Positions 25,332-33,399 of a DNA stretch of 64,000 nt are shown here, piece after piece. Origin of the DNA: JAXGTD01 sp040775095 (GTDB lineage: Bacteria; Pseudomonadota; Gammaproteobacteria; Chromatiales; Chromatiaceae); NCBI GenBank assembly GCA_040775095.1, contig JAXGTD010000005.1, positions 18,770-82,769 of the forward strand, in the 5' to 3' direction. The notes beneath the pieces were generated by a model. The model saw nothing but the letters and a program-made list of their open reading frames with translations. It ran no database searches and had not been told where the DNA came from. Position 1 is the stretch's first letter. Each line of letters begins with the position of its first letter. A program made the position numbers and the translations under genes.

Positions 25332-26786
25332 ATGCACGACCAGACCATCGCCGAGCTCGCCGCCGGCCTGCGCGCCAAAACCTTCTCGAGCCGCGAGCTC
25401 ACGCGGCATTTTCTCGACCGTATCGGGGCCCATGACGCACGCCTCAACAGCTTCGTCACCGTCACCGCGGAGCAGGCGCTGGCCGCCGCCGACGAGGCCG
25501 ACCGGAGGCTCGCCGACGGGCGCGGCGGGCCGCTCACCGGCATCCCGATCGCACACAAGGACATCTTCTGCACCGAGGGTGTGAAGACGAGCTGCGGCTC
25601 GCGCATGCTCGACAACTTCATCGCCCCGTACGATGCCACGGTGGTGCAGCGGCTGGAGCAGGCCGGCGTGGTCATGCTCGGCAAGACCAACATGGACGAG
25701 TTCGCGATGGGCTCATCCAACGAGACCAGCTTCTATGGCCCGGTCCGGAACCCCTGGGATCTGGAGCGTGTCCCCGGTGGCTCCTCCGGCGGCTCGGCCG
25801 CCGCGGTCGCGGCGCGACTTTGCTGTGCCGCCACCGGTACGGATACCGGCGGGTCGATCCGCCAGCCGGCCGCCTTCTGCGGAATCACCGGCATCAAGCC
25901 CACGTACGGCCGCTGCTCGCGCTGGGGGATGATCGCCTTCGCCTCCAGCCTCGACCAGGCCGGCGTCATGGCCCGCTCGGCGGCCGATGCGGCCCCGCTG
26001 CTGCAGGCCATGGCCGGCTTCGACCCGCGCGATTCCACCAGTGCCGACGAACCGGTGCCGGACTACCCGGGCCAACTCGACGCGGACATCACCGGACTGC
26101 GGATCGGGTTACCGAAGGAGTACTTCAGCGATGGCCTGGATGCAGGTGTCGCCGCGGCGGTGGATGGCGCGATCAAGGCCTATGAATCGCTTGGGGCCAG
26201 GGTCAGTGAGATCAGCCTGCCCAACAGCCCACTGTCGGTCCCGGTCTACTATGTGGTCGCACCGGCAGAGTGTTCGTCAAATCTCGCCCGTTTCGACGGC
26301 GTGCGCTACGGGCATCGCTGCAGCGACCCGAAAGACCTCGAAGACCTGTACAAGCGCAGCCGTGCGGAGGGGTTTGGCGCCGAGGTCCAGCGCCGCATCA
26401 TGGTCGGCACCTATGCGCTATCGGCCGGCTACTACGACGCCTACTATCTCAAGGCACAGCAGATCCGCCATCTGATCAGCGACGACTTCCGCCGCGCGTT
26501 CGAGCAGGTCGACGTCATCATGGGACCAACGGCGCCGAGCACCGCGTTCGCACTCGGCGCCAAGACCGACGACCCGGTCGCCATGTATCTCAACGACATC
26601 TACACCATCGCCACCAACCTCGCCGGCCTGCCGGGGATGTCGATCCCCGTCGCCCCGGTCAACGGCCTGCCGGCCGGGTTGCAGCTCATCGGCAACTACT
26701 TCCAGGAAGGTCGGCTGCTGAACATCGCCCACCGATTACAGCAGTCTACCGACTGGCACCTGGCCGCCCCGGCCGGATTTGCCTGA
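25332..26786 (+). CDS. gatA: Glutamyl-tRNA(Gln) amidotransferase subunit A
   Basis: Amidase-signature glutaminase subunit of GatCAB. The 484-residue protein carries the Ser-cisSer-Lys triad: Lys in GIPIAHKDIFCTEG, cis-Ser in VPGGSSGGSAAAVAA and the nucleophile Ser in GTDTGGSIRQPAAFCG. C-terminal VMGPTAPSTAFALG and GLPGMSIPVAP are typical. gatB, commonly next in the operon, is absent: the next genes are small minus-strand proteins. So the third subunit must be elsewhere in the genome. Confidence 0.96.
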   Translation: MHDQTIAELAAGLRAKTFSSRELTRHFLDRIGAHDARLNSFVTVTAEQALAAADEADRRLADGRGGPLTGIPIAHKDIFCTEGVKTSCGSRMLDNFIAPYDATVVQRLEQAGVVMLGKTNMDEFAMGSSNETSFYGPVRNPWDLERVPGGSSGGSAAAVAARLCCAATGTDTGGSIRQPAAFCGITGIKPTYGRCSRWGMIAFASSLDQAGVMARSAADAAPLLQAMAGFDPRDSTSADEPVPDYPGQLDADITGLRIGLPKEYFSDGLDAGVAAAVDGAIKAYESLGARVSEISLPNSPLSVPVYYVVAPAECSSNLARFDGVRYGHRCSDPKDLEDLYKRSRAEGFGAEVQRRIMVGTYALSAGYYDAYYLKAQQIRHLISDDFRRAFEQVDVIMGPTAPSTAFALGAKTDDPVAMYLNDIYTIATNLAGLPGMSIPVAPVNGLPAGLQLIGNYFQEGRLLNIAHRLQQSTDWHLAAPAGFA

Positions 26787-26999
26787 CGGGCCCAATTCGG
26801 GCGCTGTCCCGGCCTGATCGTCCAAGGCGGTCAGGAAAGGCTTCGGATGGGGCGGCCCGCTCCAGCCATGGACGCCACTGGCTCGCGATCCCTAGGGAGC
26901 AATGCCGCGATCACGCCGTTGCTGACCGATCGCCCGCACCGCGGCTGCCGTGCCACCCATGGCCGGTCCGGGAAAGGCATCAGCCGGGGTATCCCACGC

Positions 27000-27254
27000 T
27001 CAGTGCTCGCACTTCTCCAGCTTTTCCCGCGCGCCAGGCAGCACGGAGATCAGGAAGGTGGATACCAGCACGATGGGGGCCAGGATGAGCAGGACCAGCG
27101 CGAAGAACAGCGTAATCTGTTGCAGGTGAAGCATGTCGGGTACCACATGGCGGGCCGCCAGAAACAGCAGCATCGCGCCGACGAAAAAGATCGCCGAGAC
27201 GACAACGCCATCGCGCATGGTGCGGCAGCCAAGGATGAGCAGTCGATGGGCCAT
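27000..27254 (-). CDS. Small two-helix membrane protein, unknown
   Basis: An 84-residue hypothetical with two hydrophobic segments (VVVSAIFFVGAMLLFLAA and ITLFFALVLLILAPIVLVST) and a charged tail ending EKLEKCEH. The ATG at 27254 has GAGGAG 7 nt upstream, which favours a real gene. I do not recognise the family. It lies 200 bp downstream of, and convergent with, gatA. Confidence 0.6.
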   Translation of the reverse strand: MAHRLLILGCRTMRDGVVVSAIFFVGAMLLFLAARHVVPDMLHLQQITLFFALVLLILAPIVLVSTFLISVLPGAREKLEKCEH

Positions 27255-27463
27255 GTATGGGCTCCTCACAGATTGATCCGCCGGGCACCGCCGACGGTCC
27301 CGCCTAATGGTTCGTTCTGCCGCCACAGGCTAGCACAAACGCGACGCGGCGGCCCCCACGCCGCGCCAACGCGGTGCCCCGGCCCGGGGGCCGCCCATGA
27401 AGCGCTCCGGCGTGCCGCGCGGCCGGGGACGGACGGCCGCCTGTGACCCGGATGGGGGTCCCG

Positions 27464-27730
27464 TCAACCCTCGCCCCGCGGGGGCTTGGCCTCCGCCTTA
27501 CCAGGCTGCACAAACCCAGCGTTGAACAGCTTCTGCCACATCTCCATGCCCGCCAGACTATTGCTGAGGAACGGCTGAAACAGCTTCAGCGGATCATAGC
27601 CCTCGGCGCCGGCAACCATCCGTTCGCGGATATCGTCCATCAGTTGGCGCTGGAAAGCATCCACGTCTGGCAGTCCCATCAGCTTGCGCATCTCCTCGGG
27701 GGAGATGTCGATATCGATCTTGATGTTCAT
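27464..27730 (-). CDS. DUF6489-like small protein
   Basis: An 88-residue acidic helical protein beginning MNIKIDIDISPEEMRKLMGL, with WQKLF near the end. The opening KIxIDxxPEExRxxxGLPDV matches the small uncharacterised family I know as DUF6489, whose members resemble phasins in size and helix content. The function is not known. GAGGC lies upstream of the ATG. Confidence 0.7.
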   Translation of the reverse strand: MNIKIDIDISPEEMRKLMGLPDVDAFQRQLMDDIRERMVAGAEGYDPLKLFQPFLSNSLAGMEMWQKLFNAGFVQPGKAEAKPPRGEG

Positions 27731-27898
27731 CAGTAGCGTGCCTCAACGACGTCATTTTCACCACACTGGTTCATGAAATACCCCGTTTCCGGGTGTTGGC
27801 TCGGCCAATCCATGGCCACGCACCCGTGGGTCCGCTTGGTCGTCGCGGCGGGAACGGCGCGCAAGACCCCCAGGCCCCGGACAAGGCATTCCGGCGCA

Positions 27899-28363
27899 TC
27901 AGTGCCTGCTCGAACGCGGCGGAATATCCCGTGGCACCGGTTCGTCGACGACCAGTCCTCGGCGCACCCGCCTGCCAAGCAACACACAGGCGCGGTCGAA
28001 GGCCTGCTCCGCCTCACGCGCGTGCCATTCCCAATCGAGCGGCGCGGCGTTGGTGCGCAGTTGCCAGTGCCCGGTCGTCACGATCGCACCGATGCGGATC
28101 TCCACGGCCCAGTCGTGCCAACCGGCCTCGGCGTCCTCCTCGTCGGCGAACTCCTGCTCCACCAGCCGTACCGAGCTCGCACCGGAGTCGTCCATCGCAA
28201 TCAGGCTGGAAAGCACCACATCTTCCTGCACACAGCTCTGCCAGCCGGTGTGTACCGCCGAGGCGTTCTCCATCAGGGCATGGACCAACAGTTCCGGGGT
28301 CAGGCTGATGGTCATCGGGCTGTCCCAGTCCGGATCTGGTGCGTCGTCAATGTCAGTCGTCAT
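27899..28363 (-). CDS. Hypothetical acidic protein
   Basis: A 154-residue protein starting MTTDIDDAPDPDWDSPMTIS, with a uniform, protein-like composition (LIAMDDSGASSVRLVEQEF, GWHDWAVEIRIGAIVTTGHW). AAGAGAAG precedes the ATG. I do not recognise a domain; there is no signal peptide or membrane segment. It is divergent from the UPF0045 gene, with a copy of the dispersed hairpin element between them. Confidence 0.6.
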   Translation of the reverse strand: MTTDIDDAPDPDWDSPMTISLTPELLVHALMENASAVHTGWQSCVQEDVVLSSLIAMDDSGASSVRLVEQEFADEEDAEAGWHDWAVEIRIGAIVTTGHWQLRTNAAPLDWEWHAREAEQAFDRACVLLGRRVRRGLVVDEPVPRDIPPRSSRH

Positions 28364-28451
28364 CTTCTCTTGGTACTCTCGGGTCGATCCACGGCTCGGA
28401 ACCCGGCCGCAGTTGGTACAGTGCAGGTCAGCAGCCACAAAATGCCGCTAC

Positions 28452-28550
28452 AGGGCGTTTCCCGTCCGGGCCCCGGAGGGCCCGGCACTTGGCAAGTCGC
28501 GCCTCGCCAAGTGCGAGCTCACCCAATGCCGGGAGGGCATTCGATCAGCG
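28452..28550 (+). repeat. Dispersed multi-hairpin element, copy A
   Basis: 99-bp copy of the repeat family described in the findings, forward orientation. It holds the half-stem GGCGTTTCCC, the CCGGGCC/GGCCCGG hairpin, a stem CACTTGGC/GCCAAGTG and the AATGCC/GGCATT hairpin ending GATCAGCG. It lies between the divergent starts at 28363 and 28581. CGGGGTTA (minus strand) occurs just beyond its right end. Confidence 0.75.
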
Positions 28551-28580
28551 CCTTGCTAGCTTAACCCCGAGGATGAGGCC

Positions 28581-28898
28581 ATGTCCGTATTGTTGGAGCT
28601 GAGTATCTTCCCCCTGGACCAGGGTGAGCACCTCAGCGCATTCGTTGCACCCGTGGTGGAGATGATCGCGCATACCGGCCACGAATATCGGCTCACGGCC
28701 ATGGGGACCATCGTCGAGACCGGCACGCTGCGCGAGGCGTTGGCGCTGATCGAGCGCGCCCACGGCGTGCTCGAGACAGCTGGCTGCCGCCGGGTCTACG
28801 CCACGGCCAAGCTCGACATCCGCGACGCACCGCGGGGGCGGCTGCAGACCAAGGTCGCCTCGGTCGAGGCGCGGCTCGATAGCGGGGCACCGCTGTGA
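28581..28898 (+). CDS. UPF0045 / MTH1187-type thiamine-binding protein
   Basis: A 105-residue ferredoxin-like-fold protein of the MTH1187/YkoF family, whose members bind thiamine or related pyrimidines. It starts MSVLLELSIFPLDQGEHLSA, and MIAHTGHEYRLTAMGTIVET is the characteristic segment. The end overlaps the next start as GTGA, so it is translationally coupled to the phosphoesterase. There is no thiamine-synthesis gene nearby, so the ligand is uncertain. Confidence 0.85.
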   Translation: MSVLLELSIFPLDQGEHLSAFVAPVVEMIAHTGHEYRLTAMGTIVETGTLREALALIERAHGVLETAGCRRVYATAKLDIRDAPRGRLQTKVASVEARLDSGAPL

Positions 28899-29731
28899 AG
28901 GTCGCGGTCTTTTCCGATGTACAGGGTAACCTGCCGGCCCTGGAGGAGCTGGTGGAGAGGATTCAGGCATGGCAGCCCGAGTTGGTCGTCATGGCGGGAG
29001 ACCTGATCAATCGGGGTCCCGACAGCCTCCGCTGCCTGGAGTGTTTCGATCAGATGCGCCGCGAACGGGGCTGGTTACCGGTACTCGGCAATCATGAGGT
29101 CTGGGTACTGCGCTGCGGACGCGAGGCGCCGCGCTCGGAAGGCGAGCGTCAGATGCGCATCTTCACCGACTTTGCCTGGCGCCAGGTGGCACCCCGTGCC
29201 AAGGCGCTGCAGAACTGGCCGGACCACCTCTGTCTGCACCCACCCGGATCGCCGGACTGGCTCCACGTGACCCATGGCTCCATGGCGGGAAACCGCGACG
29301 GGATCACCGCCAGCGTCCCCGACGAGGCGTTGATCGGAAAGGTCCCCGAGGGCGCGGCGTTGTTCGTCACCGGGCATACCCATAAGCCCTTGATACGGCA
29401 CGCGCTGGGGATGGATATCGTGAACGTCGGCTCGGCGGGCTCGCCATTCGATGGCGACGTTCGCGGAAGTTGGGGCCAGCTTACCTACCTCGGGGGCCGC
29501 TGGCACAGCCACATCGAGCGTTTTCAGTACGATCGCCGACGCGCCGAGCGCGACTTTCACGACTCCGGGTTCCTGGACCAGGGGGGCCCACTCGCCCGAC
29601 TGGTCTTCACCGAATGGAAACAGGCGCGGCTCTTGATGTCCGGCTGGCGACGCCGTTACGAGGCCGCGGTGTTGGCCGGCGAGGTTCCGCTTCAGCGCAC
29701 GGTCGACGAATACCTCGCCGGGTTGGCCTGA
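28895..29731 (+). CDS. Calcineurin-like metallophosphoesterase
   Basis: A 278-residue cytosolic phosphoesterase starting at GTG. Motifs: SDVQGNLPALEEL (first metal motif, with Gln where His is usual), GDLINRGPDSLRCL, GNHE and GHTHKPLI. The His-to-Gln change at one metal ligand suggests altered metal use, but the other motifs are intact. The substrate is unknown; relatives include diadenosine-tetraphosphatase-like and YfcE-like enzymes. It is coupled to the UPF0045 gene by a 4-bp overlap. Confidence 0.88.
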   Translation: MKVAVFSDVQGNLPALEELVERIQAWQPELVVMAGDLINRGPDSLRCLECFDQMRRERGWLPVLGNHEVWVLRCGREAPRSEGERQMRIFTDFAWRQVAPRAKALQNWPDHLCLHPPGSPDWLHVTHGSMAGNRDGITASVPDEALIGKVPEGAALFVTGHTHKPLIRHALGMDIVNVGSAGSPFDGDVRGSWGQLTYLGGRWHSHIERFQYDRRRAERDFHDSGFLDQGGPLARLVFTEWKQARLLMSGWRRRYEAAVLAGEVPLQRTVDEYLAGLA

Positions 29732-29802
29732 TTCATCTCCCGTGCGTCGCCGAAGCGCCGTGCCGGGCCATGACGGCGCCGACCCGGCGCCCGATCGACG
29801 GG

Positions 29803-29988
29803 CTACCAATACCACTCGTGCCGAGCAAGGCCACGCCCCACCAGGGTCATCAGACCGGAACCGAGGATCAGGCCCCAGAACACCATCGCGGCCCAGGGGC
29901 TCGTGACCAGCGCATCGGCGCCATATATCCCACCAACCAACAGAGCAAAACCGACAGCGATCGACAAACCAAGATTCAGCGGCAACAT
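29803..29988 (-). CDS. Small two-helix membrane protein
   Basis: A 61-residue protein (MLPLNLGLSIAVGFALLVGG...) with two membrane segments and a C-terminal RHEWYW. GGAGG lies 8 nt before the ATG at 29988, so I prefer this to the ATG five codons earlier. Family unknown. An AT-rich promoter overlapped by a 9-bp inverted repeat lies upstream, which suggests specific regulation. Confidence 0.65.
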   Translation of the reverse strand: MLPLNLGLSIAVGFALLVGGIYGADALVTSPWAAMVFWGLILGSGLMTLVGRGLARHEWYW

Positions 29989-30019
29989 GCTCGTGCCCTC
30001 CATACAACATAACTGAGGG

Positions 30020-30050
30020 TAATATTAGTAGACGCTAATATTAAACACAA
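30020..30050 (-). promoter_or_regulatory. Promoter with overlapping 9-bp inverted-repeat operator
   Basis: TAATATTAG (30020-30028) and CTAATATTA (30035-30043) form a perfect inverted repeat with a 6-bp spacer. Reading the minus strand, TTGTGT (30050-30045), a 17-bp spacer and TAATAT (30027-30022) form a promoter for the 61-residue membrane protein. The repeat covers the spacer and the -10, the classic place for a repressor. The patch is strikingly AT-rich for this genome. Confidence 0.55.
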
Positions 30051-30538
30051 GTTTAAATTTGCTACTGAAACAATTTTTTTCATTTATCGCCAATGCGTTA
30101 CAAACTGAAACATCCCTGTACCGCCGAAAAGCGAGGTTTAGCGCGGGGACACGGACATCGGCCGGGCGTGTCTTTTCCCCGCTACAGGTCCCGCCGCGAA
30201 CGCCCCCGGGGCGGCGCGTGGGGACTGGCCGCGAGCCGGACCGGGACCCTGGCCCCGTCTAGCCGTATACAGGCCTGGCTCCCGGTACAAGACCCGCGAT
30301 TTTCACGGGGGACAGACGCTGAGGTTCTCGGTCCGAGAGACAGGGGATTGCGGCCTTTCTCATGGACAGGTCTGCCGCTCACATCCACTCCGCTGCCGTT
30401 CTCCGTCGGCCTTGCAGCAGCGGTTTGGCTACCGATACACCGCCCGAGGCGGCTGTGAATTTGTGGGGATACCTCAGGGACAGACGGCGATTTCGCGCAT
30501 CCCGCCGCCCCCACGCTCAAGAGAGACGCTGAACACCG
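30051..30538. other. Intergenic region upstream of hslO, no gene seen
   Basis: 488 bp. The first 60 bp are AT-rich (ATTTTTTTCATTTATCG); the rest returns to normal composition. GGGACAGACG recurs at about 30309 and 30478, and a short TCTCGG/CCGAGA inverted repeat lies at 30326-30338. I find no convincing coding frame; the hslO promoter must lie here. Confidence 0.5.
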
Positions 30539-31426
30539 ATGGAACATCAACCCGACTGTCTTCACCGATTCGTCTTCGACGCACTGGGCGTGCGCGGTGA
30601 GCTGGTCACGCTCGACGCCTCCTGGCGCGCCGTGCTGGCACGACACCCCTATCCCGCATCCGTGCGCCGGCCACTGGGCGAGGCCCTTGCGTCCACCCTG
30701 CTGCTGGCCGCCACGCTGAAGTTCGAGGGGGCACTGATCCTGCAAGCACAGGGCGAGGGACCGATCCGGACCCTGGTCGCGCAGGCCACCCACGGGCGCA
30801 CCATTCGCGGCCTCGCGCGCTGGCACGGCGACATGCCCGACGACGCCGATCCACCGCGGGAGCTGCAACAGCTCTTCGGCGATGGCCGCCTGGTCCTGAC
30901 GCTCGAGCCGGCCGACGGCGAGCGCTATCAGGGCATCGTGCCTTTGCAGGGCGAGAGCCTCGGCGCGGCCATCGAGGCCTATTTCGCCAGCTCCGAGCAA
31001 CTGCCGACGCGGTTGTGGCTCGCGGTGGACGAGGCGCACGCGACCGGGTTGATGCTGCAGCGGATGCCCAGCGCGGACGTCGACGACGACGCCTGGAACC
31101 GAACCACGCTGCTCGCCGACACCGTGGACGAACGGGAACTGTTGACCCTGCCTGCCCAGACGCTGCTGCAGCGCCTGTTCCACGAGGAGGACCTGCGGCT
31201 GTTCGAGCCCGAACCCGTGGCATTCCGCTGCGGTTGCTCGCGCGCGCGCATCGCCGAGACCCTGCGCGCCCTCGGCCGCGACGAGGTCGACGCGATCATC
31301 GGCGAGCAGGGCAGCGTCGACGTCACCTGCGAGTTCTGCAACCGCGACTATCGCTTCGACCTGGTCGACGCGCGAGAGCTGTTCACCGACGCGGTGCCCA
31401 GTCCCGCGCCAGCCACACAGCAGTAA
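30539..31426 (+). CDS. hslO: Redox-regulated chaperone Hsp33
   Basis: Holdase activated by oxidative unfolding. The 295-residue protein starts MEHQPDCLHRFVFDALGVRG. The four zinc cysteines are in FRCGCSRARI and VTCEFCNRDY, the CxC plus CxxC redox switch. LHRFVFDALGVRGELV and GLMLQRMP are typical of the family. It precedes arsC, wrbA and hda on the same strand. Confidence 0.96.
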   Translation: MEHQPDCLHRFVFDALGVRGELVTLDASWRAVLARHPYPASVRRPLGEALASTLLLAATLKFEGALILQAQGEGPIRTLVAQATHGRTIRGLARWHGDMPDDADPPRELQQLFGDGRLVLTLEPADGERYQGIVPLQGESLGAAIEAYFASSEQLPTRLWLAVDEAHATGLMLQRMPSADVDDDAWNRTTLLADTVDERELLTLPAQTLLQRLFHEEDLRLFEPEPVAFRCGCSRARIAETLRALGRDEVDAIIGEQGSVDVTCEFCNRDYRFDLVDARELFTDAVPSPAPATQQ

Positions 31427-31441
31427 CCCTGGCGGCATCAC

Positions 31442-31470
31442 ATGACGCCCGCCGCGGGCGCCGTTAGAAT
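31442..31470 (+). promoter_or_regulatory. Probable arsC promoter
   Basis: ATGACG (31442-31447, four of six) and TAGAAT (31465-31470, five of six) at 17-bp spacing, 61 nt before the arsC ATG. Confidence 0.45.
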
Positions 31471-31531
31471 TCCCTGTTCAGGGGGGCTGAATATTTCGAG
31501 GTCCCCTTCGCGCGCTTCTCAAGGAGACAGC

Positions 31532-31879
31532 ATGTCGGTCACGCTCTATCACAACCCACGATGCAGCAAGTCGCGAGCCGCGCTGCAGCTGATCCAGTCG
31601 CAGGGCATCACGCCCGAGGTCGTCGAATACCTGAAGCAGCCACCGGATGCGGCGACACTGACCGGGTTGCTCGAGATGCTCGGCATGCAGCCGCGCGAGT
31701 TGATGCGCACGAAGGAGCCGGAGTATCGCGCCCTGGGTCTCGACGACCCGGCCCTGTCACGCGAGGCGCTGATCCAGGCCATGGTCGAGCATCCCTGTCT
31801 GATCGAACGCCCCATTGTCGTCAGCGGCCCTCGGGCCGTCCTCGGGCGTCCACCCGAGCGCGTCGCCGACATCCTCTGA
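31532..31879 (+). CDS. arsC: ArsC-family arsenate reductase (glutaredoxin type)
   Basis: A 115-residue thioredoxin-fold reductase starting MSVTLYHNPRCSKSRAALQL. Cys11 in NPRCSKSR is the catalytic cysteine, and HPCLIERPIVV with its arginine matches ArsC/YfgD. AAGGAGA lies just upstream. Without an arsenic operon here it is more likely the housekeeping YfgD-type member, found next to wrbA in many gammaproteobacteria, so true arsenate reduction is not assured. Confidence 0.88.
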   Translation: MSVTLYHNPRCSKSRAALQLIQSQGITPEVVEYLKQPPDAATLTGLLEMLGMQPRELMRTKEPEYRALGLDDPALSREALIQAMVEHPCLIERPIVVSGPRAVLGRPPERVADIL

Positions 31880-31934
31880 CCGGCCGCGGTCACAACCCCG
31901 GCACCCAACCGCCAACCACGGCATACCCGGACCC

Positions 31935-32525
31935 ATGAGCTACGTCCTGATTCTCTACTACAGCCGCCATGGCGCCACCGCCGAGATGGCACGCCTGGTT
32001 GCCCGTGGCGTGGAGGAGGCCGGCACGGAGGCGCGCGTGCGTACAGTGCCATCGGTCTCCACCGTTTGCGAGGCGGCCGAAGACAGCATCCCGAGCACCG
32101 GCGCCCCCTACGCCGACCTGACCGACCTTCGCGGCTGCAGCGGACTGGCGCTCGGCAGTCCGACGCGCTTCGGCAACATGGCGGCGCCGATGAAGTATTT
32201 CCTCGACGGCACATCCTCGCTCTGGCTCAAGGGTGCGTTGGCCGGCAAGCCCGCGGGCGTGTTCACGTCCACGTCCAGCCTGCACGGTGGCCAGGAAACG
32301 ACCCTGTTGTCGATGATGTTGCCGCTGCTGCATCACGGCATGCTGGTCCTGGGCCTGCCCTACACCGAAACGGACCTGATCCACACCCGCAGCGGTGGGA
32401 CGCCCTACGGCCCATCCCACCTCGCGGGCATCGGCAACGACGCGCCCATCACCGACGAAGAGCGCCGGCTATGCCAGGCACTGGGGCGGCGGCTGGCACG
32501 GGCCGCCGCCGCGCTGGCACCTTAG
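31935..32525 (+). CDS. wrbA: NAD(P)H:quinone oxidoreductase WrbA
   Basis: Flavodoxin-fold FMN enzyme reducing quinones by two electrons. The 196-residue protein has the FMN loop YYSRHGATAEMARLVARG, GSPTRFGNMAAPMKYFLDG and TSTSSLHGGQETTLLSMM, all standard for WrbA. It follows arsC by 55 bp and precedes hda by 9 bp, so the three are likely one transcript. Confidence 0.94.
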   Translation: MSYVLILYYSRHGATAEMARLVARGVEEAGTEARVRTVPSVSTVCEAAEDSIPSTGAPYADLTDLRGCSGLALGSPTRFGNMAAPMKYFLDGTSSLWLKGALAGKPAGVFTSTSSLHGGQETTLLSMMLPLLHHGMLVLGLPYTETDLIHTRSGGTPYGPSHLAGIGNDAPITDEERRLCQALGRRLARAAAALAP

Positions 32526-32534
32526 GGCGGCGCG

Positions 32535-33239
32535 GTGGCAGCGCCGGTAGAGCAACTCGCCCTCGCGCTGCGGTTGCCCGCCCGAGCCGGTTTCGACACC
32601 TATACCCCGGGTGATAACGCCGAGGCGCTCGCCGCCGCGATCGCTTGGTCGCGGGCCTCCGGCGACCCCTATCTCTTTATCCACGGTGAATGCGGTACCG
32701 GCAAGACCCACCTGCTCTGCGCCGCCTGCGACCAGGCCGCGGCACGGGGTGATCAGGTCCTCTACCTGCCGCTGGCCAACCCGGCGCTCGAGCCGCTCGT
32801 GATGGAAGACCTCGAGAAACTGGACGCCGTCGCGATCGACGATCTGCACCAGATCGCCGGCAGCCCAGGCTGGGAGGCAGGCCTGTTCGCCCTCTACAAC
32901 CGGTTGCGCGAGTCAGGCGGCCGTCTTCTGGCGGCCGCCCGAGCGCCACCACCGGCACTCCCGCTGGGCCTGCCGGACCTGCAATCGCGCCTGAGCGCCG
33001 GCCCCGCCTATGCGCTGAAGCCCCTCGACGACACCGGACGCGCGGCGCTGCTCGAGCGCGGTGCCGCGGAAAGGGGCCTGATGCTCAGTCGCGCGGAGGT
33101 CAGCTATATACTCAGCCGCTGTCCGCGCGAGCCGGCCTGGCTGTTGCGGTTCCTCGACGACATCGATCAGGCGAGCCTGGCCGAGCAGCGTCAGCCCAGT
33201 ATTCCCTTCATCAGCCGGCTGCTCGGGGCACGGCAATGA
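32535..33239 (+). CDS. hda: DnaA regulatory inactivator Hda
   Basis: AAA+ protein that, with the sliding clamp, promotes hydrolysis of ATP bound to DnaA and so limits re-initiation of replication. The 234-residue protein begins at GTG 32535. The N-terminal QLALALRLP is the clamp-binding motif; the Walker A variant is HGECGTGKTHLL and the Walker B-like motif AIDDLHQI. The region immediately after the stop is filled by a hairpin element up to the convergent ATPase. Confidence 0.94.
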   Translation: MAAPVEQLALALRLPARAGFDTYTPGDNAEALAAAIAWSRASGDPYLFIHGECGTGKTHLLCAACDQAAARGDQVLYLPLANPALEPLVMEDLEKLDAVAIDDLHQIAGSPGWEAGLFALYNRLRESGGRLLAAARAPPPALPLGLPDLQSRLSAGPAYALKPLDDTGRAALLERGAAERGLMLSRAEVSYILSRCPREPAWLLRFLDDIDQASLAEQRQPSIPFISRLLGARQ

Positions 33240-33399
33240 CGGGGTTAGGGAGATGCTGATCAAATGCCATCCTGGCATTCGATCAGCTCGCGAGCCGAAA
33301 ACGCGGTTTCCGGCTCGCTCCATCTGCAGTCACTTAGGTGACTGAAGATGCCGGGCCTTCCATGGCCCGGGCGGGAAACGTGATAAATCAGCGTTTCCC
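33240..33399 (-). repeat. Dispersed multi-hairpin element, copy B
   Basis: The element, in reverse orientation, fills the whole gap between the convergent stops of hda and the P-type ATPase. From left: CGGGGTTAGGG (33240-33250); hairpin CTGATC-AATGCC/GGCATT-GATCAG; stem GAGCCG-AAAC/GTTT-CGGCTC; CAGTCAC/GTGACTG; CCGGGCC/GGCCCGG; and GGGAAACG/CGTTTCCC. On the minus strand the ATPase stop also reads CTAGGGGAAACG. It may serve as a two-way terminator. Confidence 0.85.

Noticed and set aside
30182..31441. 419-residue minus-strand open frame
   Set aside because: Antisense to hslO, which has unmistakable zinc cysteines and family motifs.
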